From Viscum album (lineage: Eukaryota > Streptophyta > Magnoliopsida > Santalales > Viscaceae): a stretch of 64,000 nucleotides of DNA. The stretch is taken from assembly GCA_963277665.1 (NCBI GenBank), contig OY728123.1:627686915-627750914 (forward strand), in the 5' to 3' direction. Each line of letters begins with the position of its first letter. The stretch's first letter is position 1. The position numbers were made by a program, and so were the translations under genes. Shown piece after piece: positions 51,714 through 63,420 of this stretch. The notes under the pieces were generated by a model that was not told the origin of the DNA, searched no databases, and saw nothing but the letters and a program-made list of their open reading frames with translations.

Positions 51714-53288
51714 TGTTGGGACTATGTTTGATGATGATGGTTTTGGATGCATGAAGTAATTTATTTTATTGTCAATGATGTTTGGGAAGAATGGAAATCA
51801 CATAAATTTGTATAAGTTGGTGAGGAAAGACAGGAAAGTTATAATACATTGTTTTGTAAATATGACAATTCTTTGCTGATCTGTATTTCCAATAGATAAT
51901 ATGGTTCTTAGAGAACATTTTATTCATGAGTTATGATGGAAAGGGAGAGAAAATATGTTTTCATTCAGCATTTTTTGTTTTGTAGAGAAGGTTTCTAAGG
52001 TGGCACATTTTTTGGTCTAAAATTTGGAGTTGGGATAGAATTATGGAAATTATATTTCCTTAATGATCTCATAAAAACATTGAAACAACATTAATTTCAT
52101 GAATATGGGCATTATGAAGTATATTTTGAAAACAATGATGAATTTTGAGGTCGATCTCTACGACTACGATGAGCTTCAAGATTAAAATATGTCAAGAGAT
52201 TTTCAAGTAAGAATTGTGACTGTGAAGAGCACTACGTGTGGATCATTGAAATGGTGAAAAGGAAGAAGGATCATATTTTAGGAACAAAGTATTTGATGGA
52301 ATTCTTCATGATTAAGTTGAGATTTGGAAATTTGGAAAATAGCAATGGTGCTTTATGAAACAGAGTGATTTTCGGCCGAAATTTTGGAGCTCTATGATTT
52401 GGTGCTGACATGACGTAGAGGTGGATGGAGGATCTAGAATCAGTGGGAAATGCCTATAAATAGGACCCTACCGCCTTAATAAATGTAGAGATACTTAATG
52501 ATAATTTTATATATCTCTAATTGAAAAGAAGATTCATGGGGAATGCAAGATCTGCGAATGTACTATGCTCTGTGAAGGAAAGGAGCTTCAAGATGATCCT
52601 TTAGGGTTGGTGAATGAAGGGATGTTCGTAAAGACCAATCTGTGCCCCACAAAATAGTGAGCTCTCCGATCTAGTATGCTCTGTGAACAATAGATATTTT
52701 TGAACTAGACTGATATCTGATGCTGGGAGCTTCACGAAGGAGGTCTGCAAGCTGATGATTTGAGTACCCTAATTAATGGAGAAGTGTTTTCAGTTGGATT
52801 AAGGTATGAATGATGTGTATGACAAAGTATTATTAAAAATTACAAGTAGTTCATATCATCTTATGGATATGAAATAGAATATTTTTTTAAATATCATATT
52901 TGTGAATGCTTTTTTGAAGAACAATGATATTACATTCCCCTATTTGAGCTAAGAGGGTGCACACACATGAGTATTACACCCCAAGTTCTACATGAGTGTA
53001 AGGTTATATACTAATCATTATATTCCACATAAAATGAATTTTTTTTAGTCGATTGTGTGGTAATGAATTATTTTTTTACCATAAAAATGATGTGGATATT
53101 CTTATTGAGTAGTGAACCTTGTAAATCTTGGGATCCTATGGCTGTGTGCATTCATCAGGGAAAGTACATTTTAATAGTAAGTGATGGTTTTTTTTAAAAA
53201 AATAATTGAAACAATTAAATGAAAAACATATCATTGATTCAAACTCTCCCACTCTTAGTGATACATTCATCCAGGCTCTATGACTTTA
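51714..53288 (+). repeat. 5' LTR of element E
   Basis: Pairs with 59106-60965: ATTTTATT.T.GTCA.GATGTTTGG near the start, GAGCTTC..GA repeats in the middle, TGAGTAGTGAAC and TCTCAGTGATACAT-like text near the end. Contains a single TATA cassette (see 52454). Confidence 0.85.
52454..52463 (+). promoter_or_regulatory. TATA box of the 5' LTR of element E
   Basis: CTATAAATAG within a cassette (52344-52510) homologous to the three tandem units of the 3' LTR. Probable core promoter of the element. Confidence 0.6.
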
Positions 53289-53303
53289 ATTCATATTAGA
53301 GGG
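53289..53303 (+). other. Primer-binding site of element E (degenerate)
   Basis: ATTCATATTAGAGGG matches ATTGGTATCAGAGC apart from a few changes and starts exactly where alignment with the 3' LTR ends. Confidence 0.65.
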
Positions 53304-53339
53304 AATGGTTTCCTTCGTTTTATTTTGCTTATGTTTTGA

Positions 53340-55010
53340 AGAGATGTTAGGATGGAGAATCAGAATTATGTGAATAGTGAATGAATTCCATTATTTAATG
53401 GGAAGAATTTTCATATCAAGAAATATATAATCATTAATTATATTATGACTCTTTGATATGAAGTTCTTGAAACTATAATATATGGATTTACTACTATTGA
53501 TGACAAGTTTCCTCTTACTCCTACCGATAAGAAGAATATAGAGAGTAATGGATGAGATAATAATGAATTAATCTAATATCATTTTGAGAGTAAATTTTTA
53601 ATAGTGAAAGGTGTCACTATAGCTAATGGAATCATGAAAAAACTCAAAAAAATTATGAATGAAATGCAAAAGTGAAGAAGGATAAACATCAAATATGGTG
53701 GCTAAAGTATGAAGATGTAAATATGGGTGAACTTAAATCTAATGGGGACATTGTTACTAGGATAAATGACATTGTTAGTAAAATTTTATATCTTGGAGAA
53801 TTTTTTTTGGATTCTACAATTTTATAAAATATGTTTATAATTATTAATAACAAATTTTATGATAATGTTTCATCACTAGAAGATAGAGACCCTAAAACAT
53901 TCTCAATTAATGATTTTCATATCACTCTTTTCACTTATTAAATTATAATGGAAAATACTATGAAGATAATATCAACAGAAAATAGAATAATTTAATTCAA
54001 GGATTCAAATAAATTGATGTTGAATAAAATTATTATTGAAGATGAAGCTGGTGGATATGACTCCAAAAATAATTTATGCCAAACTTTTAATGGAATTTTA
54101 TCCTTGTTTTCAAAAAATGTGAAAAGGTACATGGAAATATAAAGAGAAACTCCCTTTGTAATGTTTTGGAATTGAGAATGTTGTCCACATTGTGGATAAC
54201 TTCCCTAAAAAATGGATAGATGAAGATAGTGATGAAGAAGAAAGAATACAATGACAGTCATGGAAGAAACTGGGAGAAAAAGATTAATATTCTAGTAGAG
54301 GTATGGATAAAAAGTTCTTCAAATCCAAAAGCAAGATGGTTTTTTTCAAAATATTAATAAGATGGTGATAGAATAACTAAATTTAAAAAAATCTATTACT
54401 GAGAAATCAAGAGAGAGTACCTTTTTAAATTAGAAAATATTGACGATTTTGAGAGCATTTTTACTGAAGAAGAGGAAACTCAACTTGAACAGTATCTGAA
54501 AGTGGAGATAAAGGACTGTTTGAGAATGATCAGAAGGATTGAGAAGGAAACCCAGAAGTTGAAAAAATGAAAAATCTTCATCAAATGACCAATTTGAATT
54601 TTTTGATAAGAAAACAAAATTTTAAATATATATTGATGATCTGAAAATTCTCTTTAGAGTGAAAAGAAAAGTAATGATCATCTGGAAGTAATTATGAAGG
54701 AAAAATAATATGAGTTGGAACATGTCCAACAAAAACTTTTGAAAGCTGAGGCAGAGAACACAAGCTTCAAAAACTCTGTTATAGAAGTTGTTGAATGTTT
54801 TTCTATGAATTAACCAAAGTGGGGTCAACAAAAGATACCTTTAAAGGATGGAAAGAAATATGTAACTATTTCTAAAAATAAAAATTCTAGAAAGTATATT
54901 TATATGGTAAAATATTGAAATACTGAAAATTAGAAGCATCTAAAAATCCCATGAGTAGAATGATTTCTACTACTTCTAGTTCTGGTAAGTCTAAATAGAA
55001 ATCTATGCAG
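53340..55010 (+). pseudogene. Decayed gag of element E
   Basis: Ty1/copia capsid gene. Near 53390-53520 the broken frame reads FNGKNFHIKKYII, then MTL.YEVLETIIYGFTT, matching the copia gag start (F.G.NY..WK.RM...L......W..V..G). A Lys/Glu-rich middle (53640-54830) with many stops fits the coiled-coil C-terminal part of this gag type. The frame starting at 55005 includes HYLCFRGKYSFYGYYFYC, possibly the zinc knuckle with the Cys spacing worn. No open frame covers a domain. Confidence 0.65.
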
Positions 55011-55199
55011 AAAATGAAAGTAACAACTGTAAATTTTATGTTCAATGGTCAACATATTTTGGGTAAGAATAATTTTGAGAATAATGTTCACAAATTCACT
55101 CATTATTTATGTTTTAGAGGGAAATATTCATTCTATGGGTACTACTTTTATTGTTCTGTAATCTTACACATGGAAAATATGTTTTGGTGTAACCAAAAA

Positions 55200-58100
55200 C
55201 AATAATATTGTTCCACCATAATTGATATAAAAGTATTATGGGGGGTTCAATATTTTCAAATGAGAAAACCTATAATTAATGTCCATAAAATATATGAGAT
55301 GTTTGGTTTGAATTTTGAGAATAAGTTCCAACCACTAAAAAATATTGGTAGAAGATATAGTCATCTCAGTAATCTTGCAAAGGGTTGTTTGGTTATGTTA
55401 CCAGATTAATAAAATTGGTTTAAAAAATATCAGGAGCCCATGATTTTAATGACTAATAATGAGATATTTTCTAGGATCGAAAAGAACGAGTTCTTGGTTT
55501 TTTGGCCAAAACACATTGAAACGACGACGAAATTGGAGTAACAGATAATAAAGTGGAAGAAACAGATGAAAGTAAATATCTTGTTATTGAAACCCCTATG
55601 AATGCCATGAAATGAGGAAAAACACAGATCCTTTATATTGTTTTTTCATCTCATATTATTGCAGAATTAATGTTTTTAAATATTGTGAAATATTTCAAAT
55701 ATAGAATAAGGAAATTTGGAAATAATGAATATCTATGTTTCAATGATGTTTGATCAGCCATCATTGGAAAAGAAAATATGAAATCCTAGAAAAAACTTTA
55801 TTTTTATGTGCTAAAACATAACATTCTATGTTTTTCACACCTATATTATTAAGGAAAAAAGTTATCATTATAAAAGAGGGTTTCTATGTGAAAATATAAA
55901 ATGATGGAAATTTAGTTAGAAAATCCCAACAAAGAAAATAGAATCTGTTCCAAGGTAGTGATGTTAAAAATTATATGTACAAGGGTGTGGTGGATGAAAA
56001 TCAATTACGGTATAAAAGGATGGTACATGTATGTCATAGAAACAGGTAGAAGTTATCAATGCGAGGCAGTGTCCGAGAGAGGCATGATTTATCCATAAGA
56101 ATATATTGGTGTTTCACTATTTTTTAGAAAGGGGAGATTAAAAACTCAATGCATAAGAGAGTAGAAATTTTCTCAAAATGACCATTGAAAAATATAATTT
56201 CTGATATTTTTGGACTTATAATCATGAAATATACAAATTAATATATGTACTTCATTACATTCATTGATTAATTTATTCACATTTCTATTGGTGTGTACAT
56301 GAGACATAAGTCAGATGATCTAAAAATGTTTTAGAGTTTAAGGAGGACAGAATTTAAGGAATGTCAGTATTCTTTTAAGAAGTTGAGAACTGAAACTTGT
56401 GGTGTGTATAAGAATGAATATTTTGAATTGTATCTTAGGAATCATGGAATTCATCATGAGTCATTTCACCATACGCACCCCAAAAAAATGATTTTTCTGA
56501 AATAAAGAATACTGGTTTGGTGGAAATTGGGAGAACTATGTTACTTGAACAAAGTATTTCTCACTGTTATTGGATGCAAGCTATGAGTATTGATATGTAT
56601 ATTCATAGCTGTTGTTTTTATAGTCCAAAATCATATTTGAATCTATATGAAATTATTGATGGAAAAACACCAATTATAATAGTCTTCAGAGTTTTTGGGA
56701 GTCCAAGCATTGTAAATAATAAAAGTGGAAACCATGGAATGATTGAGAAAACATGACATGATGGAATTTTTCTTGGATATTCTCCAAAATAAAGAAGATA
56801 TATATGTCTCCAAAAATAAATAGTATGAATTAATAATTCTACAGATGTGATGGTTTTTTATTGTGTCGAGAATGAAAATCATCCATATGCTAATGTGGAA
56901 GTTTAACAGGATATAGAATATTTAGTAAAAAATTCTGATAATTCTTCAGACTATGCTAATTCTACTCAAGAAGAGGAACCATGATCAACAATCTCAAGTG
57001 ATCATGATGAAATTATAATAGATCATCCTACGATGAAGAAAAACATGGAGGCTCAAAACATTATTGGACATTAATATCCAAGGGTTCAGATAAGAAGAAC
57101 AATGAATGCAATTACACACACTTATCTCTATTATAATGTTAAATTGAATAAAGTAAATGAAGCAATTTAACATCTATAATGGTTTCATGCTATGAATGAA
57201 TAGAATGATCAGATAGAGAATAATGATTATTGTGAATTTGTAACCAAGTACGACAATAATAACATAATTGGTACAAATTGGGATTCCTGGAATATGATAA
57301 ATGAAGAAGGAGAAGTATTAAAAAACAATGAAAGATTGGTTTGGAAAGGGTATTCACAAATTTAATGCATTGATTTTGATAAATCCTTTTATCCAGTGGA
57401 ATGTTTTTAAATGACTATAATCATTCTTACCATTGCTGCACAATGAGGCCACAATATCATTCAAATGGATTTAGAATCCGCATTCTAGAATGGTTATCTT
57501 GAATTAAAGGTTTACATTGATCAAACTTGTTGATTTGTTATTGGTAAGGATGAATGTTATGTGTGCTGGTTGAAAAAGGCTTTGTATGAGATAAAACTGG
57601 CCCCAAGGGCATGATATTCTAAATTTGATACTTTCATGGGGAAGATGAATTTTATGAAAGGTAGAGTTAATTGTAATCTTTACTTCAAGGAATTTTAGGA
57701 GTTTTCCCTCATCATAATATTTTATATTTATGAAACTATTTTTGTTGGAAATTATGAAAGATCTTGTGAATGATTTTATTAGGAGATGAAGAGTTCATTT
57801 GTGATGTTCATTCTAGGATAAATGAAATATATTCTTAGGTTTCATATTTTAATGAATAGGAAACACAATATTATTTCACATGAAATGTGTGCTATGGAAC
57901 TTATGAATAAGTTTGGCATCGAAAATTCAAAACTAGTTTCCCCTCCCATTTCAGTGGAAACAAATTTTTCTAAATATGGAGAAGGTGTAGAAGATGATTA
58001 GAAAGTATTTTGAAATTAGATTGGATTTCTGTTATTTTTGACTTCTTCAAGACCTGACATCATCTATGATTTTACCATATGTACAAGATTTCAGAGTCCT

Positions 58101-58663
58101 CCTAAAGAATAACATTTGATTGTGTTAAAAGGAGTTCTATAATATATCAAAGACACAATTTTTTTTGGAATCAAGTATGATGGCTCAAAAAATATTTATC
58201 TATTCGGGTATTCAAAAGCTGATTGGGAAGAAAATGTTGATGATATGAGATCTAAATCTGGTGGAGTTTTCATTTGGGGGAAAACTTATGTTTGATGGAA
58301 TACAAATAAATTGATTTCAGTAACTCTTAGCATATTTGTAGCTGAGTATGCTGCTGCTACTGAAGTAGCTACCCAACTAAAATGGATGAAGACTACATGT
58401 TGAAGTAAAGATACCCCGCCTCATGGGTTGGGAAAATAAAGGTTAAATCAATCTTAAAAATAATCTGGTACAACATTATTTTATAAAACAAATTTACATA
58501 CAGTATCAGTTCATCAAAGAGAATGTGGAGAAAAATGAGTTATAGCTTGAGTATTTTCCTACGTCGGAACAAGTTACTGATATTTTCACAAAACCATTAC
58601 TAAAGGACCCATTTGAAAAATTGAGGTTGAACATGGGTTTTCAACTTCCTTCTCATCATGGAT
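55200..58663 (+). pseudogene. Decayed pol of element E (PR-IN-RT-RH), Ty1/copia
   Basis: GAG-pre-integrase near 55990-56090: DENQLRYKRMVHVCHR (family LWH.RLGH). Integrase 56190-56880: IISDIFGL, YFITFID, LRTETCGVYKNEYFELYL, RNHGIHHESF, then VEIGRTMLLEQSISHCYWMQ and EIIDGKTPIIIVFRVFGSPS. RT 57200-58130: IGTNWDSWNMINEEGEVLKN, VWKGYSQ, IIQMDLESAF.NGYLELKVYI, WLKKALYEIKLAPRAWYSKF, the catalytic box as YIYETIFVG (both Asp of YVDD lost), and SRPDIIYDFTICTRFQSPPK. RNase H 58190-58660: LFGYSKADWEENVDDMRSKS and ISVTLSIFVAEYAAATEVAT, end REC.. and FEKLRLNMGFQLPSHHG. Many stops; no product possible. Protease not clearly seen. Confidence 0.93.
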
Positions 58664-59091
58664 GAGGTACGTGTTTTTATCCCCTCTCTCATATTACCTT
58701 TGGATAGTGTTGTGAAAGGGGATAATTATCATAAATTTATCCTTATAAAGGAATGCATAAAAGGGGGGTTGTGGGTAATTTGTGAATTCATCATGTAAGT
58801 GTGTGAACTATTCTTACTATTTTTTAGAATGGTTGCTAAATTTTTGTAGAGTGGTTGTAGGAAATAATTTTTTTATTATTATAGAAATGTTGATAAAGTG
58901 AAGAAGGATGAGGAGGAAAGAAAATTCCATGTGGTTTCATAGTCACTAATTATGGATAGAGTGCTCTTTTTGTCAATAGTTCTAATTTCCTACAATTATT
59001 TAGCTCATGTAGACATATAATGGTTGATATATGAACCATTTCATGAGGTTTCAATGATTAGTGATTTATGAGTCTTGGTTGACAACAAATT
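58664..59091 (+). other. 3' untranslated region of element E
   Basis: AT-rich. AAAAGGGGGGTTGTGGG at about 58758 is G-rich like a second polypurine tract. No gene seen. Confidence 0.5.
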
Positions 59092-59105
59092 CTACTGGGG
59101 TAGAT
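59092..59105 (+). other. Polypurine tract of element E
   Basis: CTACTGGGGTAGAT directly precedes the 3' LTR start TGTTGAG. Somewhat worn. Confidence 0.55.
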
Positions 59106-60965
59106 TGTTGAGTGAAAATTGGCATATGATGTTTTTGGATACACAAAATATTTTATTTTGGTGTCAAGGATGTTTGGAAAGAAAGGGAATCAATTCACAT
59201 TGTATAATTGGGTGAGAAAAGATAGAAAAGGTATAATACATTCCACAATAATTCAGATGCTGATTTTATGATTTTTATTTCAAAAACATGAGAATTTGTT
59301 TGGAGAACTTCTAATGAAAGATTTATGAAGGAAATGGGGAGAAATGATTTTTTCAATCTGTGTGGTTGGTATAGCGTTGTGAAAAGTATATTTCCTTGAG
59401 GATCTAATTAAAATGTGGAAGAGTAAGGAATTTCAAGAAAATGGGATTATGATGTAAATTCCACAAAGACATGAAGAATGTTGATGGTGTTCTTTGCGAC
59501 TGTGACAAGCTTCGAGAATGGTAGAGGCGAAGATATTTTCAAGTGAATATTGCATCAGTGAATAGCATTGTGAGTGGATCATTGCAGTAGCGAAAAGGAA
59601 GACGGATCATTGAGGTGGAATAATTGATTTGATGGAATGATTCTTGATTACGATGGGATTCCTGAATCAAGAAAATAGCCATGGTGCTTCTCGAAATAGA
59701 TTGAATTTCATGGGAAATTTTAGAGATATTTGATTTGTTGATTATGTGGCACTAAGGTGGTATGATGGTTCTGGTGTCAGTTGAAAACGCTTATAAATAG
59801 GCCCATACCACCTCAAGAAATGTAGACATACTTAAAAATATCCCCGCTGCTTTGCAAAATAGAGTGAATTTACGGGGAAATTTTAGAGATATGTGACTTG
59901 TTGCTGACGTGGCACTAAGGTGGTAGGATGGTTCTGGAGTTATTTGGAAATACTTATAAATAGTCCCCTACCACCTCATTAAATGTATATGTACTTACCA
60001 ATAGCCACATTGCTTCATGAAATAGAGTGAATTTCAGGGGAAATTATAGAGATACGTGATTTTTTACGGATGTGGATCTAAGGTGGTAGGATGGTTTTGT
60101 AGTCAGTTAGAAATTCTTATAAATAGGCCCATACCACCTCATGAAATTTAGACATACATAACGAGAATATTAGATCTCTCGAATTGCAAATAAGGTTTGC
60201 GGAGAAAGCTAGATCTTTTAAGGGAGTGAGCTCTGTGAAGAAAACGAGATTTGCAAAGAGCCTTTGAGATTTGTGAAATAAGTGAACTTCACGAAGACCA
60301 GTCTTTGATTCGCAAAATAGTGAGCATTATGATCTAATAAAATCTAAAAAATAGCGTGCTATGTAAACTGGAGTTCTCTATGTAGCTGGGAGCTTCGCAA
60401 AGGATCTTTGCGAAGGAGCTCTTTGAGCTGATGATTTGAGTACCCTCATTATGTGATAACTGTTTTCAATTCGATCATGATTTGACTGGGTTATAAAATT
60501 ATGTATTATTATAAAGTCCTAGTAGTTCACATCATCTTCTTAGTAGGAAATAGAATATTTGTTTTTGAATATCAGATTTGTGAATGTTTGTTAAGAAGCA
60601 CATGGATATTGCATAACCCTGTTTGTGCTCAGAGGTTGACAACACACATGAGTATTATCTCCCAAGTGCTAGATGAGTGTAAGGACATATCATACAATTT
60701 TTATTCCACTTAAAAAGATTTTTGTCTTCTGGATTGTGTGGTACTGTATTATTTACGTACCATACCAATGACGTAGATACTATTGATGAGTAGTGAACAT
60801 TATAAATATTCTATTCTTGTGTTTGTGTTTTTTCATTATGGAACGAAATCATTAATAGGAGTATAAAGTTGTATAAAAAAGAAAGGAAACATAAAATGAC
60901 AAATATATCATTGATTTACCCCTCCCCCTCTCAGTGATACATGGATATTGACTGGGAAACATCAA
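59106..60965 (+). repeat. 3' LTR of element E, with expanded promoter region
   Basis: Collinear with 51714-53288 except for two additional 163-bp units at 59676-60164. Ends ACATCA before the target duplication. Confidence 0.88.
59676..60164 (+). repeat. Three tandem 163-bp units, each with a TATA box, in the 3' LTR of element E
   Basis: Units start at 59676, 59839 and 60002 (TAGCCATGGTGCTTC, TATCCCCGCTGCTTT, TAGCCACATTGCTTC). TTATAAATAG occurs at 59791, 59954 and 60117, exactly 163 bases apart. Shared text includes TAGAGTGAATTT, GGGGAAATT.TAGAGATA, CTAAGGTGGTAGGATGGTT and CCTACCACCTCA. The 5' LTR has only one such cassette. Confidence 0.93.
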
Positions 60966-60970
60966 CTAAC
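60966..60970. repeat. Target-site duplication ACTAA, right copy
   Basis: Directly follows ...ACATCA, the 3' end of element E. Confidence 0.75.
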
Positions 60971-62260
60971 ACACCTGACTCTAAAATGATGTTCGCTTTT
61001 AAATTTAAGTTAATTATCCAAAATGTAAATTTAGATATCTTGGCGTAATATCTATACTATCATAGAATAATAAAGATAATTCTATGATATTTTTCATGAT
61101 CATAATGATTTATGAGTACCCCAAGATTTCATCAACCAAAACATCCCTATAGAACTCCAGATATGGGTGAAATATCTAGTTCATTAGCACTACGAACACA
61201 CAAAGTGCATTGGTCAACCCAAAAAGCATCAATAAAAATGTATACAACATGTACCAACTCTGGAAATCTATCTGAAGTACATATGATGTTCTCATCCTCA
61301 ACATATGGCATCCTAATCTCAAATCGTTGTTAGTGAACACTGAGTCCCAACATAGTTGGGGAAACTAGTAATCAATTCTTGGAAGTGGGTATCTTTTCAT
61401 AACCGTCATTTGATTCAATTTCCTGTAATCGACACATAACCTCAAAAACAAGTTACCCATTTTATAAAATAGCATAGGTGTTCCCCATGGTGACATAATA
61501 ATTAGAATGAATCCTTTTGTCTCCAACTCATTCAGTTGTACCTTTAGTTCTTAGTGTTCTCGCAACACCATTTGATATGGTGGAATAGAAACTGGTTCTA
61601 CTATTGGAAGTAACGTGATTTTTGAACTCCATATCCCTTTTGGGAGGCAGTCTTGATAAATCCCTTGGAAACAAATCTTGTTACTCAACTTCCATAAGAA
61701 GAAAGACATGTTTCTACAATTCTCCATCATCACGATTAATTCATACCACTTATTCTATGATTTTTCAAAACTGCTGAAAATTTGGACCTATGCGGCCGGC
61801 TTATACATTCCACTCACCGAGAAAGACATAAGTGGCTCCATATGGAGACATGAATGTTACCCTAAAACGGTAAAAATTTATATGGGACTAATATATCATT
61901 ATCGAGTCCATATGAAATATTTGTTCAAAACTTGAAATCTCGAGGGAAAATAGGTTCCATTGAAAACGATAACCACAAACCTCTAATGAAAAAACTTATA
62001 CACTATAAAATATCCTCAGCTCACACCCCCAACAGTGAATCAATAGACATAACCCCACACACTAGTTTCATGGGTAGATCCAACCTAACCATGATCTGTG
62101 TATAGATAAAAGAATTTGTCTAAATATATCAAATAATTCACTATCAAATGTGTAAGCTATAATAACCATAGCTCAAACAGTATAAGTTACAACTTCACCA
62201 CCTACATGTATAGACATTACTGCGTGAAGATGGAATATACCTATAGACTGAGATCAAGCC
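60971..62260 (-). pseudogene. Decayed pol of element D, 5' part (protease, RT)
   Basis: On the minus strand from right to left. Protease remnant about 62100-61900: LDLPMKLVCGVMSIDSLLGV, matching the part after the active site (LGL.VSPL). RT start 61710-61560: FPRDLSRLPPKRDMEF, VEPVSIPPYQMVLREH, family PVSI.PYRMAP.EL. Then ELKVQLNELETKGFI, MSPWGTPMLFYKMG, and FLRLCVDYRKLNQMTV with KRYPLPRIDY near 61400. The catalytic VDD region would fall near 61100-61150 and is not clearly kept. The reading breaks at 60970, where element E entered. The frame at 61112 (plus) is chance. Confidence 0.88.
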
Positions 62261-62269
62261 TGAGTACCC

Positions 62270-63420
62270 TACACTGCACTACCCTGCTTGTTGGACGGTC
62301 TCACCGTAGACTTCCTTGTCTATCACCCCTTCCGGTATGACCAGGTGAGCTCTAACTACCTACCTGATATTGGGTGATCGATCCCTTGCTCGCACATGAT
62401 TTCTTCCTCGGACTCCCATCCATGCCCTACTGTTGAGGGTTCCTGATGATCCTCCATATATGTCACAAGTTATCATAGGATCTTCACTCGATAGGTGGTT
62501 GGGGATACTGGCCCCACATGTGCCTCGACATGCAACACTAGTAGAAGAACACCTGATCACCACCCTTAGAAGATGACCCTCTCTTCTAACTATTCTATGA
62601 ACATTCTCATTGTTGGAAACATACTAAATGATGATTCCATCCCTTAGAGGTTGTACCCCAGGTCCACCTAGTTGTCACTAGAATTCCACCTCCTGATGCG
62701 CCATGTAGGTTCCCTTCTGAGATAAGGTCTGGGTCCCCATCCTCTACAAATATCTTCCACTAGAATATATTCTCCTAAGACCAAATATCATTCCTAATCC
62801 CATGTTGGAAGCATTTTTCCATATTATCTAGATCTCCATCCATCATCCGGAAGATTTGGCACAAGTCAGTGGAACGACTAAAATAATCCATCATCAATAC
62901 AGCCCCCTAAGTAAAACTCATAAAACCTGAATCCTTGTCCTACCACAATGTCTTTTGGAAGTAATGTTCTAGAAAAATTTCCTGGAAATCATTCAATGCC
63001 ATTCCTTCAACATGTTCTTTCTGAACAATAATATCCCACCAATTCGTGGCCTTACCTCTTAACATGTAGTACACTAAAGTGACATACTTCTCAATAGATA
63101 TCTTAATATGATAAATAATAATCTCGATAGACTACATCCAAAACTCTACTACCTCCGGCCCAACCTCTATGGTAAACGTCGGAGGGTGTGGAAGTTGATA
63201 CTCCCAGGTCAGCTCGAGAAGACTTGGTACAAACCGCCCTAGGTCCCATTCCATAATCTTTAGAAAATGAGAAATATTATCATGGAACTACTCTTCCCTT
63301 TAATCATGAACCACTGCATCCACTTTCCCCACCACTAGGGGATCATTCTCAGCAATATCCTCATGTCTCCCAACCAAAAAATATCGTCATAGAGGCATTT
63401 TTCTACAATTAAAAACATGA
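62270..63420 (-). pseudogene. Decayed gag of element D
   Basis: On the minus strand: near 63260-63150 LTWEYQLPHPPTFTIEVGPE (family FL.H.PPTFDGEGDP), then VEFWM.SIEII, EKYVTLVYYMLRGKATNWWD near 63090-63030 (family K...A...LRG.A..WW), ALNDFQEIFLEHYFQKTL near 63000-62950, and a zinc-knuckle remnant CCMSRHMWGQYPQ near 62540-62500 (family C..CG..GH....CP). The start of gag (basic MP.RR type) is not clearly kept; MPL..RYFLVGRHED near 63400 is a candidate. Stops and frameshifts throughout. Confidence 0.78.

Larger units (their letters stand above)
51714..60965 (+). mobile_element. Element E: decayed Ty1/copia retrotransposon inside element D
   Basis: Integrase precedes RT, which defines Ty1/copia. 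LTRs of 1575 and 1860 bp start TGTTG; the 3' copy ends CA, while the 5' copy ends TTA by decay. Primer site, gag, GAG-pre-integrase, integrase, RT, RNase H and polypurine tract follow in order. Five-base target duplication ACTAA. The LTRs are strongly diverged, so the insertion is old though younger than D. Confidence 0.92.

Noticed and set aside
58758..58775. AAAAGGGGGGTTGTGGG as the main polypurine tract of element E
   Set aside because: It lies about 330 bases before the LTR start fixed by alignment with the 5' LTR; a tract directly at 59092-59105 fits better.
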